From the NCBI RefSeq assembly GCF_030158565.1, contig NZ_JAOASQ010000002.1, forward strand, positions 30,914-94,913: a stretch of DNA of 64,000 nt. Reading direction: 5' to 3'. The notes beneath the pieces are model-generated. The model was not told the origin of the DNA. It did not search any database and saw only the letters and a program-made list of their open reading frames with translations. This document shows positions 63,947-64,000 of this stretch, in pieces. The stretch's first letter is position 1; the number at the start of each line of letters is the position of its first letter. The DNA comes from Limnohabitans sp. (GTDB lineage Bacteria > Pseudomonadota > Gammaproteobacteria > Burkholderiales > Burkholderiaceae_C). The position numbers and the translations under genes are program-made.

Positions 63947-64000
63947 TGGCTCCTCAACCTGGGCTCGAACCAGGGACCTACGGATTAACAGTCCGGCGCT
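63947..64000 (-). tRNA. tRNA-Asn (anticodon GTT), 3' part; 5' end outside window
   Basis: Minus-strand read gives the anticodon loop CTGTTAA (anticodon GTT), a T-arm with TTCGAGC, acceptor TTGAGGA, discriminator G and encoded CCA. The D arm and 5' acceptor lie beyond base 64000. Confidence 0.92.

Overview
The window looks like a chromosome segment of a betaproteobacterium, most likely Comamonadaceae (Rhodoferax/Limnohabitans/Polaromonas-like). This is inferred from gene content (complete isc operon, Bug-type tripartite receptor, protocatechuate 4,5-cleavage genes, narXL-narK1K2-narGHJI order), high GC, and the merR/tRNA-Pro neighbourhood. No taxonomic search was possible.

Layout. 1-3700: the end of a molybdopterin oxidoreductase, a broken fdxA ferredoxin gene, and a chrA chromate transporter with a small partner gene. 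3877-20564: an aromatic-acid region. It holds a GntR regulator, a five-gene branched-chain-type ABC transporter, a VanA-like Rieske O-demethylase with a ferredoxin-only VanB partner, an AEC transporter, a LysR regulator, then ligJ, ligK, a tripartite-tricarboxylate receptor, ligI, ligA, ligB, ligC and an MFS transporter. Together these would take vanillate to protocatechuate and on to pyruvate plus oxaloacetate. The gaps hold four families of dispersed palindromes. 20626-26733: iscR-iscS-iscU-iscA-hscB-hscA-fdx behind a type-1 IscR site, then dnaQ. 26810-28497: tRNA-Val, hupB, a MerR regulator and tRNA-Pro(GGG).

28447-63360 is the highlight: a 34.9-kb integrated island. Its ends are 52-bp direct repeats (one mismatch) made of the 3' half of tRNA-Pro. 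It carries its own tyrosine integrase, and paired 11-bp GTTGTCCCAAC motifs lie inside both ends. The left and middle parts hold a TetR-controlled membrane-fusion/ABC exporter, nitronate monooxygenase, the NO-stress repair protein YtfE, an acyl-CoA dehydrogenase, an oxygen-independent B12-dependent ribonucleotide reductase, NsrR, NarX-NarL, two NarK transporters and the whole NarGHJI nitrate reductase. These are followed by a tail of PpiC isomerase, carbonic anhydrase, nitroreductase, hemerythrin and rhodanese. The right end is the mobility module: a TubC_N-like small protein, a large primase/ATPase, an AlpA-like protein with a duplicated motif, an unknown protein and the integrase. There is no conjugation apparatus, no nitrite reductase and no molybdenum-cofactor biosynthesis.

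The island reads as a portable nitrate-respiration package: nitrate sensing, uptake and reduction, NO sensing and Fe-S repair, and dNTP synthesis without oxygen. Three 17-bp 7-3-7 palindromes (ATTCATT-N3-AATGAAT type) in front of ytfE, the acyl-CoA dehydrogenase gene and nsrR suggest an internal NsrR regulon. A perfect FNR/DNR-type box overlaps the narL stop codon ahead of narK1. 63361-64000 holds the original tRNA-Pro terminator, a truncated second integrase and the 3' part of a tRNA-Asn gene.
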